Source: an uncultured Planctomycetaceae bacterium (GTDB taxonomy: Bacteria; Planctomycetota; Planctomycetia; Planctomycetales; Planctomycetaceae). From it: 56,423 nucleotides of DNA. Shown in pieces: positions 36,017 to 44,639 of the stretch. The stretch's first letter is position 1; the number at the start of each line of letters is the position of its first letter. The stretch spans positions 1 to 56,423 of the forward strand of contig CAITYU010000282.1 of assembly GCA_903896675.1 (NCBI GenBank), written 5' to 3'. Below the pieces are notes generated by a model. That model had not been told where the DNA came from. It was given only the letters and a program-made list of their open reading frames with translations, and made no database searches. A program made the position numbers and the translations under genes.

Positions 36017-37255
36017 ATGAAACAAATGTTCACACCATTGATGCTGGCGGCTGCTCTGCTGGGCTCAGAATCACTGCTCGCTCAGGACGGCGGATTCGGT
36101 CGCGGCAGCCGCGGCGGAGACCGTGGTTCAGATCGCGGCGGAGACAGAGGCGGAGACAGAGGCGGAGACAGAGGCGGAGACAGAGGTGGGCGTGGTGGCG
36201 ATTCCGGAGGACGCAGCTTCGGCGGATTTGGCGGAGGTGGCATGCCGGGTAGCTTCGGAGGTGGACCTCCAGGTGGATTCGGCGGTGGTCCACCGGGGTC
36301 ATTTGGCGGTTTCGGAGGTGGGCCTCCCGGAGGATTCGGAGGATTTGGGGGTGGCCCGCCAGGCGGATTCGGAGGCTTCGGAGGGGGCCCTCCAGGCGGT
36401 GGCGACAGCGACCGCGGCAGCCGGTTCACCTCCATGATGGATTCCAACGGTAACGGCAAAATCGATCAGGAAGAACTCGACCGCATGCCATCATTCGTCC
36501 GCGACATGATGAAGGCTCGCGGCATCGAACTCAAACCCGGTATGTCACTCGATGACATGCGGAACTCATTCCGCTCTGGATTCGGCGGTGGCCCGCCCGG
36601 ATCACCTCAGAATCCCGGACAACCTCAGGAAAACAACAAGCCGAAGGCACTCACTCCCTATCGGATGAAACCCAAAAAGCCCATGACGCTCGAACTGCCC
36701 CCGGCCTATGCCGAAGTCGATACCGACTTCGATGGACAACTGGGCATGCACGAATGGATGATGACCCGCCGCGCTGATCTTGATCAGTTCGAATCGATGG
36801 ATATTGACTTCGACGGTTTTCTGACCCCTGAAGAACTCCAGGCCGCAGAAACCGCTGCAGCCGCTGGTCAGAATGTTGCGTCCACCGACGAACGCAAGCG
36901 ACTCACCATCGTCACAGGTACGCCGGCCCGAGCCAAAAACTCTCGCGGTGACGACAAACGCAGTGACCGTGGCGACGATCAACAGCGATCTGAAAACCGT
37001 TCGCCGTGGGGCGGAGGCGGCAGTCCATGGGGCGGTCAGCCTGGTGGGGAAGCCGCTATGGCCCAGTCTTACTTTTCACGGCTGGACCAGAATCAGGACG
37101 GTCGCATCGACACAACGGAATGGGAACAAAGCCGGCGCGTTCGCGGCATGTTTGAACAAGCCGGTATTCGCATTGAATCCATGGACCTCGGCACGTTCAC
37201 CAAAAACCTTGAACGAGCCACGGCCGCATCCGGACAGCAGCAGGGCGATCGCTGA
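36017..37255 (+). CDS. Secreted Gly-rich protein with four EF-hands
   Basis: The 412-residue product has a signal peptide (MKQMFTPLMLAAALLGSESLLAQ). An RGGD repeat run (about 34-57) and a GGPPGGFGGFG repeat run (about 70-128) follow. Four EF-hand loops are visible: DSNGNGKIDQEE (142-153), DTDFDGQLGMHE (235-246), DIDFDGFLTPEE (262-273) and DQNQDGRIDTTE (357-368). A SPWGGGGSPWGG stretch near 329-340 echoes the SPFGGGG tail of the secretin-like protein encoded divergently next door. It should be exported and calcium-binding. It could be a substrate or a surface partner of that secretion system, which is inference from position and shared motifs. Confidence 0.8.
   Translation: MKQMFTPLMLAAALLGSESLLAQDGGFGRGSRGGDRGSDRGGDRGGDRGGDRGGDRGGRGGDSGGRSFGGFGGGGMPGSFGGGPPGGFGGGPPGSFGGFGGGPPGGFGGFGGGPPGGFGGFGGGPPGGGDSDRGSRFTSMMDSNGNGKIDQEELDRMPSFVRDMMKARGIELKPGMSLDDMRNSFRSGFGGGPPGSPQNPGQPQENNKPKALTPYRMKPKKPMTLELPPAYAEVDTDFDGQLGMHEWMMTRRADLDQFESMDIDFDGFLTPEELQAAETAAAAGQNVASTDERKRLTIVTGTPARAKNSRGDDKRSDRGDDQQRSENRSPWGGGGSPWGGQPGGEAAMAQSYFSRLDQNQDGRIDTTEWEQSRRVRGMFEQAGIRIESMDLGTFTKNLERATAASGQQQGDR
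36137..36184 (+). repeat. Four perfect 12-bp direct repeats in the EF-hand gene
   Basis: GGCGGAGACAGA is repeated four times without change and encodes the RGGD run. The unit length is a multiple of three, so copy-number change would keep the reading frame. Longer imperfect Gly/Pro-coding repeats follow to about 36400. Confidence 0.9.
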
Positions 37256-37327
37256 CCAGACCTCAAGGATCGCTGAATCCCGTCATGATCTGATCCTGTT
37301 CAGGTTCAGCCACATGAACGAAAACCG

Positions 37328-37409
37328 CAGCCTGGGATTCATCCCGGGCTGGTTCCTCACCCCGTCCCTGAAACAACGAAGTGTGGCCGACTCATCGGCC
37401 ACCCTCGTT
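37328..37409. terminator. Two palindromes between convergent genes (terminator or family repeat)
   Basis: CAGCCTGGGAT pairs with ATCCCGGGCTG (37328-37351, one G-T pair). Downstream, GTGGCCGA pairs with TCGGCCAC around CTCA (37383-37402), extended by outer AACGA/TCGTT arms (37375-37409). No T-run follows on either strand. The pair lies between the EF-hand gene and the convergent cytochrome gene, so it may end both transcripts or be a dispersed planctomycete repeat. The same string read as protein gives NRSLGFIPGW, which from memory recurs in spurious planctomycete ORFs. Confidence 0.5.
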
Positions 37410-37426
37410 CCTGCCCCCCTGTCTGC

Positions 37427-40400
37427 TCAATTCAGCAATTCCGCGTTGCCCGCAGGCTGTCTGCTGCTGTCCAGCAACTCCAACTGCAAAGCCTCAGTCC
37501 GCTGACTGCGGTCAAGTGTGACCGTGACAGTGTGACTGCCGGCACTCAGAACCGTACTGAACTCCGCCTCAGCAGGCATCGGTACACCATCAATGCGCAC
37601 CTCCACACCCGCTGCGGAGTTCAGTCGGAAGGCGATCTCACCCGGAGTCGTCACGTTCAGTTGTGTCTGGGCAAACCCAACGGACTGACCACGCAACTGC
37701 ATCGCTGGCACATCTTCCAGTGGTAACACTCCGCTTACCACAGCGTAACGCGGCACAAATGTAAAGGCTGGATCACTGGCCGCCACCTTGCTGAAACTGG
37801 TTCGATTAATCTGATGCATGCCTTCCGGTGTCGGCAACAACACCTGCCACGTACGGGCAAAGCGACGCCGGGAGAGCGTATACTCCGGCGTTCGTCCCAG
37901 CTCGGACAAAAACCGCACCAGTGCCGCGATCTCATCGTCCGTCAGTGCATCCACAAGCCCCTCTGGCATCAGTGATACGCCCTGACCAACTTCTTCAATC
38001 TGATCTGCCGGTACCACGACCACACGATTCTCGGCTGTCCGCAGGGTAATCGCCTTGTCGGATCTCTGGATCTGAACCCCCGCGATGACCTGACCTTCCA
38101 CCGTCGCCACCACCGTCGTGTGGTAGTTTTCCTTGACCTTCGCGTTGGGATTCAGCAATGATTCCAGCAGATAATCCGGCTGCGCACTGGCGCCCAGACT
38201 GATCATATCCGGCCCCACCAGCCCCCCGGCCGCTCCTACAGCATGGCACTTCAGACAGCCCAGTGATTCCGTGCGGAAGATCCGCTCTCCATCCACCGCC
38301 TTCGCCACAGTCGTGGCATTTTTCAGGATCGCTGCTTTTTGCTCTTCTGTCAGAGACTTTCTGGCAGCAATCCTGCCGGCCTTCTTCAATACCGCATCCA
38401 GTTCAGCGTCCGTGCGCCCGCTTTCCCGCAGCACTCGCAGTACCTCCAGTGCCACGTCATTTCGCAACTCACGGTCAGCCAGAGCGTTCGACAGCAGTTT
38501 CGGACCCGTTTTTTCGTTCAGCAGTGCCCGAGTCGCAGTCGCAGCCCCGGCCGGCCCAGGCAGCGCTGCCAGCAGTTCCGCAGCCAGCTTCGCCACCACC
38601 TCCGGACGAGCAACCGCCAGACGTTCCAGCACTGCGGCCCGCGATTCGGCCGAGCGCTTTCCATCCGCAGCCAGTTGCTGCAGCCGGTCCAGCAGAGCCG
38701 CATCCCGCCCCTGCACAATGCCCGCCATCACCGCAGTGAGTTCAGCAGCATCCGGATCAGTTGCCCCCAGCACCTGCTCCAGAACACCCTTCAGGGCCGC
38801 AACATTCCACTGGCCTATCGCCCGCAGACCAAGACGCCGCAGGACCGCGTCGTCACTGCCCGATAACTTCTGCAGCTCCGCCGCATCGACTGCCGGGTTC
38901 AGCCTGCGGCTGGCTGAAAGCGCCAGCACCGTCGAGATTGTCGCGGCGTCACCGGCTCCAATCGCTGCCCCGGTCAGACGACCCAGCTGCGCCGCATCAG
39001 CACTGCCCCCGATCAACTGCACCAGCCGCGCTCGCTTCTCCGGCGTGACCGTCTCTCCGTACAGATCCTTCATCAGCAGTTCCACAGGAGCTCCGGCATT
39101 GATGGCCGAAAAGGCAAATGCCACCTGCTCCGCATCACTGCCGAAGTTCATCTGCCCGGCTTCAAATGCCGGACGCCAGCTCGGTGCCAGTTCCTTTGCC
39201 GTAAGCCAGAGCGCATAGTCAAGATTGACATCCATCGGCTGCCGCAATGGCAACAACGCCGTCTCAATCAAACGCGGATCCTGGTACAACGCCACAGTCT
39301 TTGCGGATTCCGGAGCCTGCTCCTCGGCAAAGGCACTGCCATCCGCCAACTGACGCTCAGAATCCTGCAGCGGCGAAAACGAAATCGCTCGAATCGCTTC
39401 CAGTCTCACCCGGGGATGCCCATCCTGAACCAGACCGCGCAACAGCTCGAGAGATTCCGGCAGCAGAAACTTCCAGTGACTCAGCACCCGCACCGCCGCC
39501 GACCGAATCCGACCATCCGAGCTCTGCAGCAATTGTTTCAACAGTGCCGGCTGCACCGATCGCGCTGTCTGATAACACCACAAAGCCTCCAGTTGCACCC
39601 GCTCACGCTCTGCATCAGTCAGTTGCACCTGCTGCAGCCACGCTGTCAGTTCGTCCGCAATCTGCGGACCACGCTGACGCAGGATCTGTTTTGCATTCTG
39701 CCGCTCAACACCGTCATCCGACCGCAGCGCCTCGAATAACTCGGGGGTACTGCGAGTTGACATCGGACGATACGGTCGCTTCGGAGCCCCTTTCCAGACA
39801 ACACGCCAGATGCGACCATGAGTCCTGTCGCGACGATCATCACGAAAGTCCACCTCACCGTGCTGAATGATCGGATTGTACCAGTCCGCCACATAGATCG
39901 CCCCATCGGGACCAATCTTCACGTCAATCGGTCGAAAAGCCACATGGTTCGACCAGATCACTTCCTGCTGCTCGCGGGAAACATAACCCGAAGCCTCTTC
40001 CGTCAGCACAAATCGCACCACACGGTGTCCGCGAAAATCGTTCGTGATCGCATTGCCCTGCCAGTCCGGTGGCAGCATCGGAGTATCCACCAGCTCGAGG
40101 CCACAGTGCTTCGGGCTGCCTGGGTTCAATCCACGCACCAGTCGCTCGGCATCGGCCGCAGTAAAATAATACCCACCCGGAATCACATAATTGATCCCCT
40201 CGCCACCGGCACCATCCGTCGCGAATGACTGGCCGTAACGGTCATAGTGATGCCCCCACGTATTCACCAGTCCCCGCAGAAAAACTCCCAGCTCCAGCGT
40301 CTCCGGACGAAACTGCCAGATCCCGCCCGCGTTCAATCGACGCACCCCCCACGGAGTTTCCACGTGGCTGTGGATGTAAATCGACTGATTGAAGTACAGA

Positions 40401-40939
40401 AACCCGTCATAACCCCAGCGCAGCGTATGCAGGATGTGATGAGTATCCTCAGTGCCGAATCCGGACAGCACCACGCGCTTCGAATCAGCCTTCAGGTCGC
40501 CGTCAGTGTCCGCGAAATGCACCAGCTCAGTACTGTTTGCCACCCACGCACCGCCGTCACCCGGAGCCACCCCAGTCGGAATCAGCAGCCCCTCCGCAAA
40601 CACATGCGTCTGATCGGCACGACCGTCCCGATCACGGTCCTCCACAACCAGAATCCGGTCCGTCGCCGGTGCCCCCGGAGTAATCTGCGGATAAACCTCC
40701 GAGCTGGCGATCCACAGTCGCCCATCCTCGTCAAAATTCATCTGAATCGGCTTGGCAATCGCCGGATCGGCCGCATACAGCGATACCTCGAACCCCTCCG
40801 GCACCCGAAATGTCGCCTGCTCAAGCGCAGGATCCGGTGCTGGAATGTCCTTTTTCGAAGGTGGCTGGGCAGATACAGACACCGCCGACAGCGGCAACGC
40901 CGCCAGCAAAGCCAGAAACCAATTCCGAAGCTGATTCAT
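37427..40939 (-). CDS. PVC-type membrane-bound dehydrogenase/HEAT/cytochrome c protein
   Basis: The 1170-residue exported protein (signal peptide MNQLRNWFLALLAALPLSAVSVSA) has a sugar-dehydrogenase-like beta-propeller first (FRVPEGFEVSLYAADP, ADWYNPIIQHGEVDFRD). A long HEAT-like helical middle follows, then a cytochrome c domain with the haem site CLKCH (about residue 896) and the distal part SLMPEGLVDALTDDEIAALVRFL. This is the planctomycete/verrucomicrobial architecture TIGR02604 plus haem-binding domain. The C-terminal 150 residues form a beta-rich domain (AAGVEVRIDGVPM). It probably oxidises sugars or related compounds in the periplasm. The ATG at 40939 is used because 28 upstream codons precede the signal peptide. 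Confidence 0.88.
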   Translation of the reverse strand: MNQLRNWFLALLAALPLSAVSVSAQPPSKKDIPAPDPALEQATFRVPEGFEVSLYAADPAIAKPIQMNFDEDGRLWIASSEVYPQITPGAPATDRILVVEDRDRDGRADQTHVFAEGLLIPTGVAPGDGGAWVANSTELVHFADTDGDLKADSKRVVLSGFGTEDTHHILHTLRWGYDGFLYFNQSIYIHSHVETPWGVRRLNAGGIWQFRPETLELGVFLRGLVNTWGHHYDRYGQSFATDGAGGEGINYVIPGGYYFTAADAERLVRGLNPGSPKHCGLELVDTPMLPPDWQGNAITNDFRGHRVVRFVLTEEASGYVSREQQEVIWSNHVAFRPIDVKIGPDGAIYVADWYNPIIQHGEVDFRDDRRDRTHGRIWRVVWKGAPKRPYRPMSTRSTPELFEALRSDDGVERQNAKQILRQRGPQIADELTAWLQQVQLTDAERERVQLEALWCYQTARSVQPALLKQLLQSSDGRIRSAAVRVLSHWKFLLPESLELLRGLVQDGHPRVRLEAIRAISFSPLQDSERQLADGSAFAEEQAPESAKTVALYQDPRLIETALLPLRQPMDVNLDYALWLTAKELAPSWRPAFEAGQMNFGSDAEQVAFAFSAINAGAPVELLMKDLYGETVTPEKRARLVQLIGGSADAAQLGRLTGAAIGAGDAATISTVLALSASRRLNPAVDAAELQKLSGSDDAVLRRLGLRAIGQWNVAALKGVLEQVLGATDPDAAELTAVMAGIVQGRDAALLDRLQQLAADGKRSAESRAAVLERLAVARPEVVAKLAAELLAALPGPAGAATATRALLNEKTGPKLLSNALADRELRNDVALEVLRVLRESGRTDAELDAVLKKAGRIAARKSLTEEQKAAILKNATTVAKAVDGERIFRTESLGCLKCHAVGAAGGLVGPDMISLGASAQPDYLLESLLNPNAKVKENYHTTVVATVEGQVIAGVQIQRSDKAITLRTAENRVVVVPADQIEEVGQGVSLMPEGLVDALTDDEIAALVRFLSELGRTPEYTLSRRRFARTWQVLLPTPEGMHQINRTSFSKVAASDPAFTFVPRYAVVSGVLPLEDVPAMQLRGQSVGFAQTQLNVTTPGEIAFRLNSAAGVEVRIDGVPMPAEAEFSTVLSAGSHTVTVTLDRSQRTEALQLELLDSSRQPAGNAELLN

Positions 40940-40988
40940 AGCGTGGACTTCAATCACAAAAACACTCTGATGGAATCTGAAATCAACA

Positions 40989-41020
40989 CGTGGCCCGGGC
41001 TGAGCCCGGCCCGAGCCACG
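40989..41020. terminator. GC-rich cruciform downstream of the secreted-protein gene
   Basis: Inner arms CCGGGC/GCCCGG flank TGA, and outer arms CGTGGC/GCCACG close the structure. It lies between two minus-strand genes, just after the stop at 41057, and could end that transcript or be a dispersed palindromic repeat. No clear T-run follows on the minus strand. Confidence 0.45.
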
Positions 41021-41056
41021 CACACGTCACGGCATTACACGCACATACCACACAAC

Positions 41057-42154
41057 TTATGGCAGGGCCACAGTCTTCAGATCCTGACGACCTGACTCAC
41101 CCTGAACCAGCACCAGCGCCGAAGTGCCGTTCAGCTTGTCCAGTTGGACCACACCCTTCATCGACTCTACCGTTTCATACTGCTGCCCGGCTGAACCACC
41201 TCCGGAAACGGGTTCCGTCAGAGCCTTTGCATCCTTCAGTCCGGCAGCAGTGATCTTCATCACTCCGCGAGCACTGTTGCTGAGCAGCAGGAATTCGGCT
41301 CCGTCTTTCGAATAAGACACCATATCCAGGGGCCGATTGCGATTGCCCAATTCGGCAACCGTCGTCCCCTTCACCCGATCACCGGCCTTCGACAACTCAC
41401 CTACCGGGATCCGCACCAGCGGAGTACATACGTAGGCCCCCAGAATGGCCGGCTCACCATCAATCATCATCGGCACGAAAGTCCGCATTGCCGCGTAATC
41501 TTCCACCTTCCCGTGAGCCGCATGATAAATCTCCACGCTGATCCCCCGGTCGGCATCAGCAAACGGGAAACTCAGCTCGCGAACCGTTGAAGGAGCCGCA
41601 GCGCTGCTGAGACCGGAAACCAGCAGCTTGTTCTCAAAGAACGCGATGTCCGTGATCGATTCCGTACGGCGATTCTGAGCACGCCGACCTTCACCCACAA
41701 CCTTGTCTTCCGGAGCATCTGCCAGAGTCACACTGGAGAAGCTGACGTTTTCCAGTGACAATACGGTGACCTTGCCAACGCCGTCAATCTGCGCGATCGC
41801 CGGCACACCGTCAGCGGAAACGGCTGCAAACGCGGTTCCCGTTCGCGGGTTCACAGCAATGTCCGCAATTTCCACCACCTTCGCCTTCAGTTCACCAGCC
41901 AGTACCCCCGGCAGATCCTCAATATTGATCGAAGCAGTCGCAGCATCCCCCTGCTTGTTGCCTGTGGCAATCGCGTAAATGGCCGCGGCTTTCGCGTCAC
42001 CCACGAAAAGTATGTCCTCAGGACCAAACGCCAGAGTCGTAGCGGATTTCAGAGCGGGCTTGCCAGGCTTCAACCCCCAGACATCCGCAGCCTGAACCGA
42101 AGTTGCCAGTGCCGCAGCGATCGCAGCCGTACCAAGAATTCGATTGAACAGCAT
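41057..42154 (-). CDS. Secreted hypothetical protein, beta-propeller-like
   Basis: The 365-residue product starts with a signal peptide (LFNRILGTAAIAAALATSVQA). It then shows repeated strand-turn patterns, such as LAFGPEDILFVGDAKAAAIYAIATG, IADIAVNPRTGTAFAAVSADG and ITDIAFFENKLLVSGLS, suggesting a propeller. No catalytic motif or haem site was recognised. It lies upstream of the cytochrome/HEAT protein on the same strand, with a palindrome between them, so joint transcription is uncertain. The ATG at 42154 is chosen over the one at 42175. The function is unknown; an exported partner of the neighbouring dehydrogenase is only a guess. Confidence 0.7.
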   Translation of the reverse strand: MLFNRILGTAAIAAALATSVQAADVWGLKPGKPALKSATTLAFGPEDILFVGDAKAAAIYAIATGNKQGDAATASINIEDLPGVLAGELKAKVVEIADIAVNPRTGTAFAAVSADGVPAIAQIDGVGKVTVLSLENVSFSSVTLADAPEDKVVGEGRRAQNRRTESITDIAFFENKLLVSGLSSAAAPSTVRELSFPFADADRGISVEIYHAAHGKVEDYAAMRTFVPMMIDGEPAILGAYVCTPLVRIPVGELSKAGDRVKGTTVAELGNRNRPLDMVSYSKDGAEFLLLSNSARGVMKITAAGLKDAKALTEPVSGGGSAGQQYETVESMKGVVQLDKLNGTSALVLVQGESGRQDLKTVALP

Positions 42155-42455
42155 GTCTTCCCCCACTCGTTTCACTCAGTTGTCAGGAATCACGGCAGAA
42201 TCACCATCCGCTCTGCCAGCAGGAATCGCGGATGTTTCTGCCCGCAGGCATCAGAGAATCCTAACCATCGCGGGCCGGAGGGGCAAATCAACAATCGACG
42301 AGGCGGTAACCGGTGCCCCCAGTCCTCGCGACACGCGCCCGGAAAGCGTTCAGAACGGTCGCGCCGAACAGTGCCCCTTGCCCGATTCGCCCGCACCCGT
42401 TAGCGTCCCGTCAGACACTTCGGACTCAGACCCCCAATCCCCGCAGATCGCCCCC
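42155..42455. other. Divergent intergenic region
   Basis: About 300 bases lie between the secreted-protein gene (minus) and the alcohol dehydrogenase gene (plus). The plus frame stays open through the whole region, but the translated string (SPTRFTQLSGITAESP...) has no dehydrogenase homology, so I do not include it. I see no RNA gene and no clear promoter. Confidence 0.45.
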
Positions 42456-43496
42456 ATGAAAGCAGCCGTCTTCGAATCCTTCCGGACACCGATTCAGGTT
42501 CAGCAGGTCCCCGACCCGCAGCCCCGTCCGGACTCCGCCATCATCGCTGTCAAAGCCTGCGGCCTGTGTCGCAGCGACTGGCACGGCTGGATGGGACACG
42601 ATTCCGATGTCCACCTGCCGCATGTGCCCGGGCACGAGCTGGCCGGAATCGTGGCGTCCGTGGGCAGCAACGTGCAGCGGTGGAGGGCAGGGCAGCGAGT
42701 CACCGTACCATTCTGCTGCGGCTGCGGTTCCTGTTTCCAGTGCACCAGTGGCAATCAGCAAATCTGCGACTGTTACACACAACCCGGCTTCACACAGTGG
42801 GGGGCCTTCGCTGAATATGTGGAAATCCGCCACGCCGACGTCAACCTCGTGGAATTGCCGGAATCAGTCGACTTCGTCACCGCCGCCAGTCTCGGCTGCC
42901 GCTTTGCAACGTCGTTCCGCGGCGTCGCCGTGCAGGGAAAACTGCAGCCCGGAGACTGGCTGGCCGTGCACGGCTGTGGCGGAGTCGGATTGTCGGCCGT
43001 GATGATCGGCGCAGCCCTCGGTGCTCAGGTACTGGCCGTGGACGTTCGCTCAGACAGACTGGAACTGGCGCGCCGCTGCGGGGCTGTACACGCAATCAAT
43101 GCCAGCGACTCAGATCCGGTCGAAGCCATCCGCAGCCTCACAGGCGCAGGAGCCCACGTGTCCGTTGATGCACTGGGCAGCAAACGGACCTGCTGGAACT
43201 CCATACGCTGCCTGCGCAAACGCGGACGTCACATACAGATCGGGCTGATGGCCGGCGGGGATGCCAATCCGCCCGTGCCCATGGGACAGGTGATTGCAGG
43301 CGAACTGGAAATTCTGGGCAGCCACGGTATGCAGGCCTTTGAATACCCCCGCATGCTGCGGATGATTTCCACCGGACAGCTGCAGCCGGATCTGCTGATC
43401 AGCGACCGCGTTACCCTGACCGAAGCTGCCGAGCTGCTGCCCCGCATGCACGAGTTTCCCGGCAGCGGAGTGACTGTGATTGACAGATTTGTGTGA
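42456..43496 (+). CDS. Zinc-dependent alcohol dehydrogenase (MDR family)
   Basis: The 346-residue medium-chain dehydrogenase has the catalytic zinc site CGLCRSDWHGW plus GHELAGIV, and the structural zinc lobe with four cysteines in CGCGSCFQCTSGNQQIC. The NAD-binding GCGGVGLSAVMIGAALGA motif follows, then VDVRSDRLELA, in which the Asp suggests NAD preference. It would oxidise an alcohol or polyol in the cytoplasm; the substrate is not evident. The ATG at 42456 gives the standard MKAAVFESF start. Its stop codon directly abuts that of convergent murG, with no bases between. Confidence 0.92.
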   Translation: MKAAVFESFRTPIQVQQVPDPQPRPDSAIIAVKACGLCRSDWHGWMGHDSDVHLPHVPGHELAGIVASVGSNVQRWRAGQRVTVPFCCGCGSCFQCTSGNQQICDCYTQPGFTQWGAFAEYVEIRHADVNLVELPESVDFVTAASLGCRFATSFRGVAVQGKLQPGDWLAVHGCGGVGLSAVMIGAALGAQVLAVDVRSDRLELARRCGAVHAINASDSDPVEAIRSLTGAGAHVSVDALGSKRTCWNSIRCLRKRGRHIQIGLMAGGDANPPVPMGQVIAGELEILGSHGMQAFEYPRMLRMISTGQLQPDLLISDRVTLTEAAELLPRMHEFPGSGVTVIDRFV

Positions 43497-44639
43497 TCAA
43501 TCGACAGGCTTGTCGGCAAGCTGCAGGATGGCCGCGGCAGCCCGGGCCGCCGCGTCAGGAACTGCCAGCCTCGCCGCAGCAACAGACATCTGCTGCCGCC
43601 GGTCGGCATCCCGAGAGACATGCTCCAGCAATCCCCTGAACTGAACAGACGCTGCGGCAGCAGACAGCCCCCCGCCCACAAGCTCCGCAGCAAGACCACC
43701 TGCAAAATACTCGGCATTCTTCCGCTGATGATTACCCGCGGAATGTTCGAGCGGCAGCAGAATCGACGGACGCCGCGCACATGCCAGTTCCGCCAGCGTC
43801 CCGGCTCCGGCCCGCGATACCACCAGCGTCGCCGCACGCAGCTCACTCGCCATGTCCATCAGATACGGCTCCACACGCACACTCCAACCCAGCCGCGCGT
43901 ACCTCTCCCGCACCCCTGTAACACCAGCTTCACCCGCCTGATGGACGATCTCCCAGTCCGGTGGCAGCACCTGTCCGACAACGCCCCCCGCAAGGGCGTC
44001 CAGCACCAGCTCATTGACCTGCTCAGCCCCCTGACTGCCACCCAGCACCAGCAGCCTCGGAAGCACTGGACTGGCAACGTATAACTCGGCATGCAACCCG
44101 GCAATTCCTGCCCCCACCGGTACTCCCGTTTGCCGCAGCGGACAACACAGTGCTCCCATCGAAACTTCCCCGAGCGGCAGCCCGGTCAGACATTCGGTTG
44201 CAATTCGACTCAGCAACCGCGTCGCAGCCCCCGGAACCGAGTTCGACTCCAGCAGCACCAATGGCACACCCAACAGACGGGCCGCCACGCATCCCGCAAT
44301 GCTGGCCCGAGCACCAAGCCCTGTAACGACCATGGGCCGACGATGTCGCAGACGTCGTAGTGCACCCAGTGACTCCAGCCCCAGCCGCAGGGGCTCACAC
44401 AGTCGCCACAGCCCGGTGCCACCGCGAGCACCGGCTGCGGGTGCCCAGTCCAGCCACGGATTTTCAGCCGCAGCAGAACTCAGAATCCGACGATCCACGT
44501 CACGAGCACTGCAGAGAAACAGAGCCTCAGACTCGGGCAACCGCCGATGCAGCTCAGCAGCCACCGCCAGCCCCGGCTGCAAATGCCCACCGGAACCGCC
44601 GCCAGCGAACACAAACAGTGGCCGAGCAGCGGTTTTCAT
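43497..44639 (-). CDS. murG: UDP-GlcNAc--lipid I N-acetylglucosaminyltransferase MurG
   Basis: The 380-residue GT28 glycosyltransferase completes lipid II on the cytoplasmic side of the membrane. Visible motifs are the N-terminal GGGSGGHLQPGLAVA loop, the central VTGLGARASIAG and LLESNSVPGAATRLLS stretch, and the C-terminal LLVLGGSQGAEQVNE and SRAGAGTLAELACARRPSILLPLEHSAGNHQRKNA donor site. Length is slightly above the usual 355. Its presence fits peptidoglycan synthesis in planctomycetes. Its ATG overlaps the stop of the DUF1444 gene by four bases, so the two are coupled. No other division-and-cell-wall genes flank it. Confidence 0.93.
   Translation of the reverse strand: MKTAARPLFVFAGGGSGGHLQPGLAVAAELHRRLPESEALFLCSARDVDRRILSSAAAENPWLDWAPAAGARGGTGLWRLCEPLRLGLESLGALRRLRHRRPMVVTGLGARASIAGCVAARLLGVPLVLLESNSVPGAATRLLSRIATECLTGLPLGEVSMGALCCPLRQTGVPVGAGIAGLHAELYVASPVLPRLLVLGGSQGAEQVNELVLDALAGGVVGQVLPPDWEIVHQAGEAGVTGVRERYARLGWSVRVEPYLMDMASELRAATLVVSRAGAGTLAELACARRPSILLPLEHSAGNHQRKNAEYFAGGLAAELVGGGLSAAAASVQFRGLLEHVSRDADRRQQMSVAAARLAVPDAAARAAAAILQLADKPVD

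Noticed and set aside
36137-36400. Tandem repeats considered as a CRISPR array
   Set aside because: Units are 12 bases, contiguous, in frame and encode Gly-rich protein. There are no spacers.
42144-42455. N-terminal extension of the alcohol dehydrogenase frame
   Set aside because: The dehydrogenase begins at the conserved MKAAVFESF start at 42456. The upstream 104 codons show no homology or signal.
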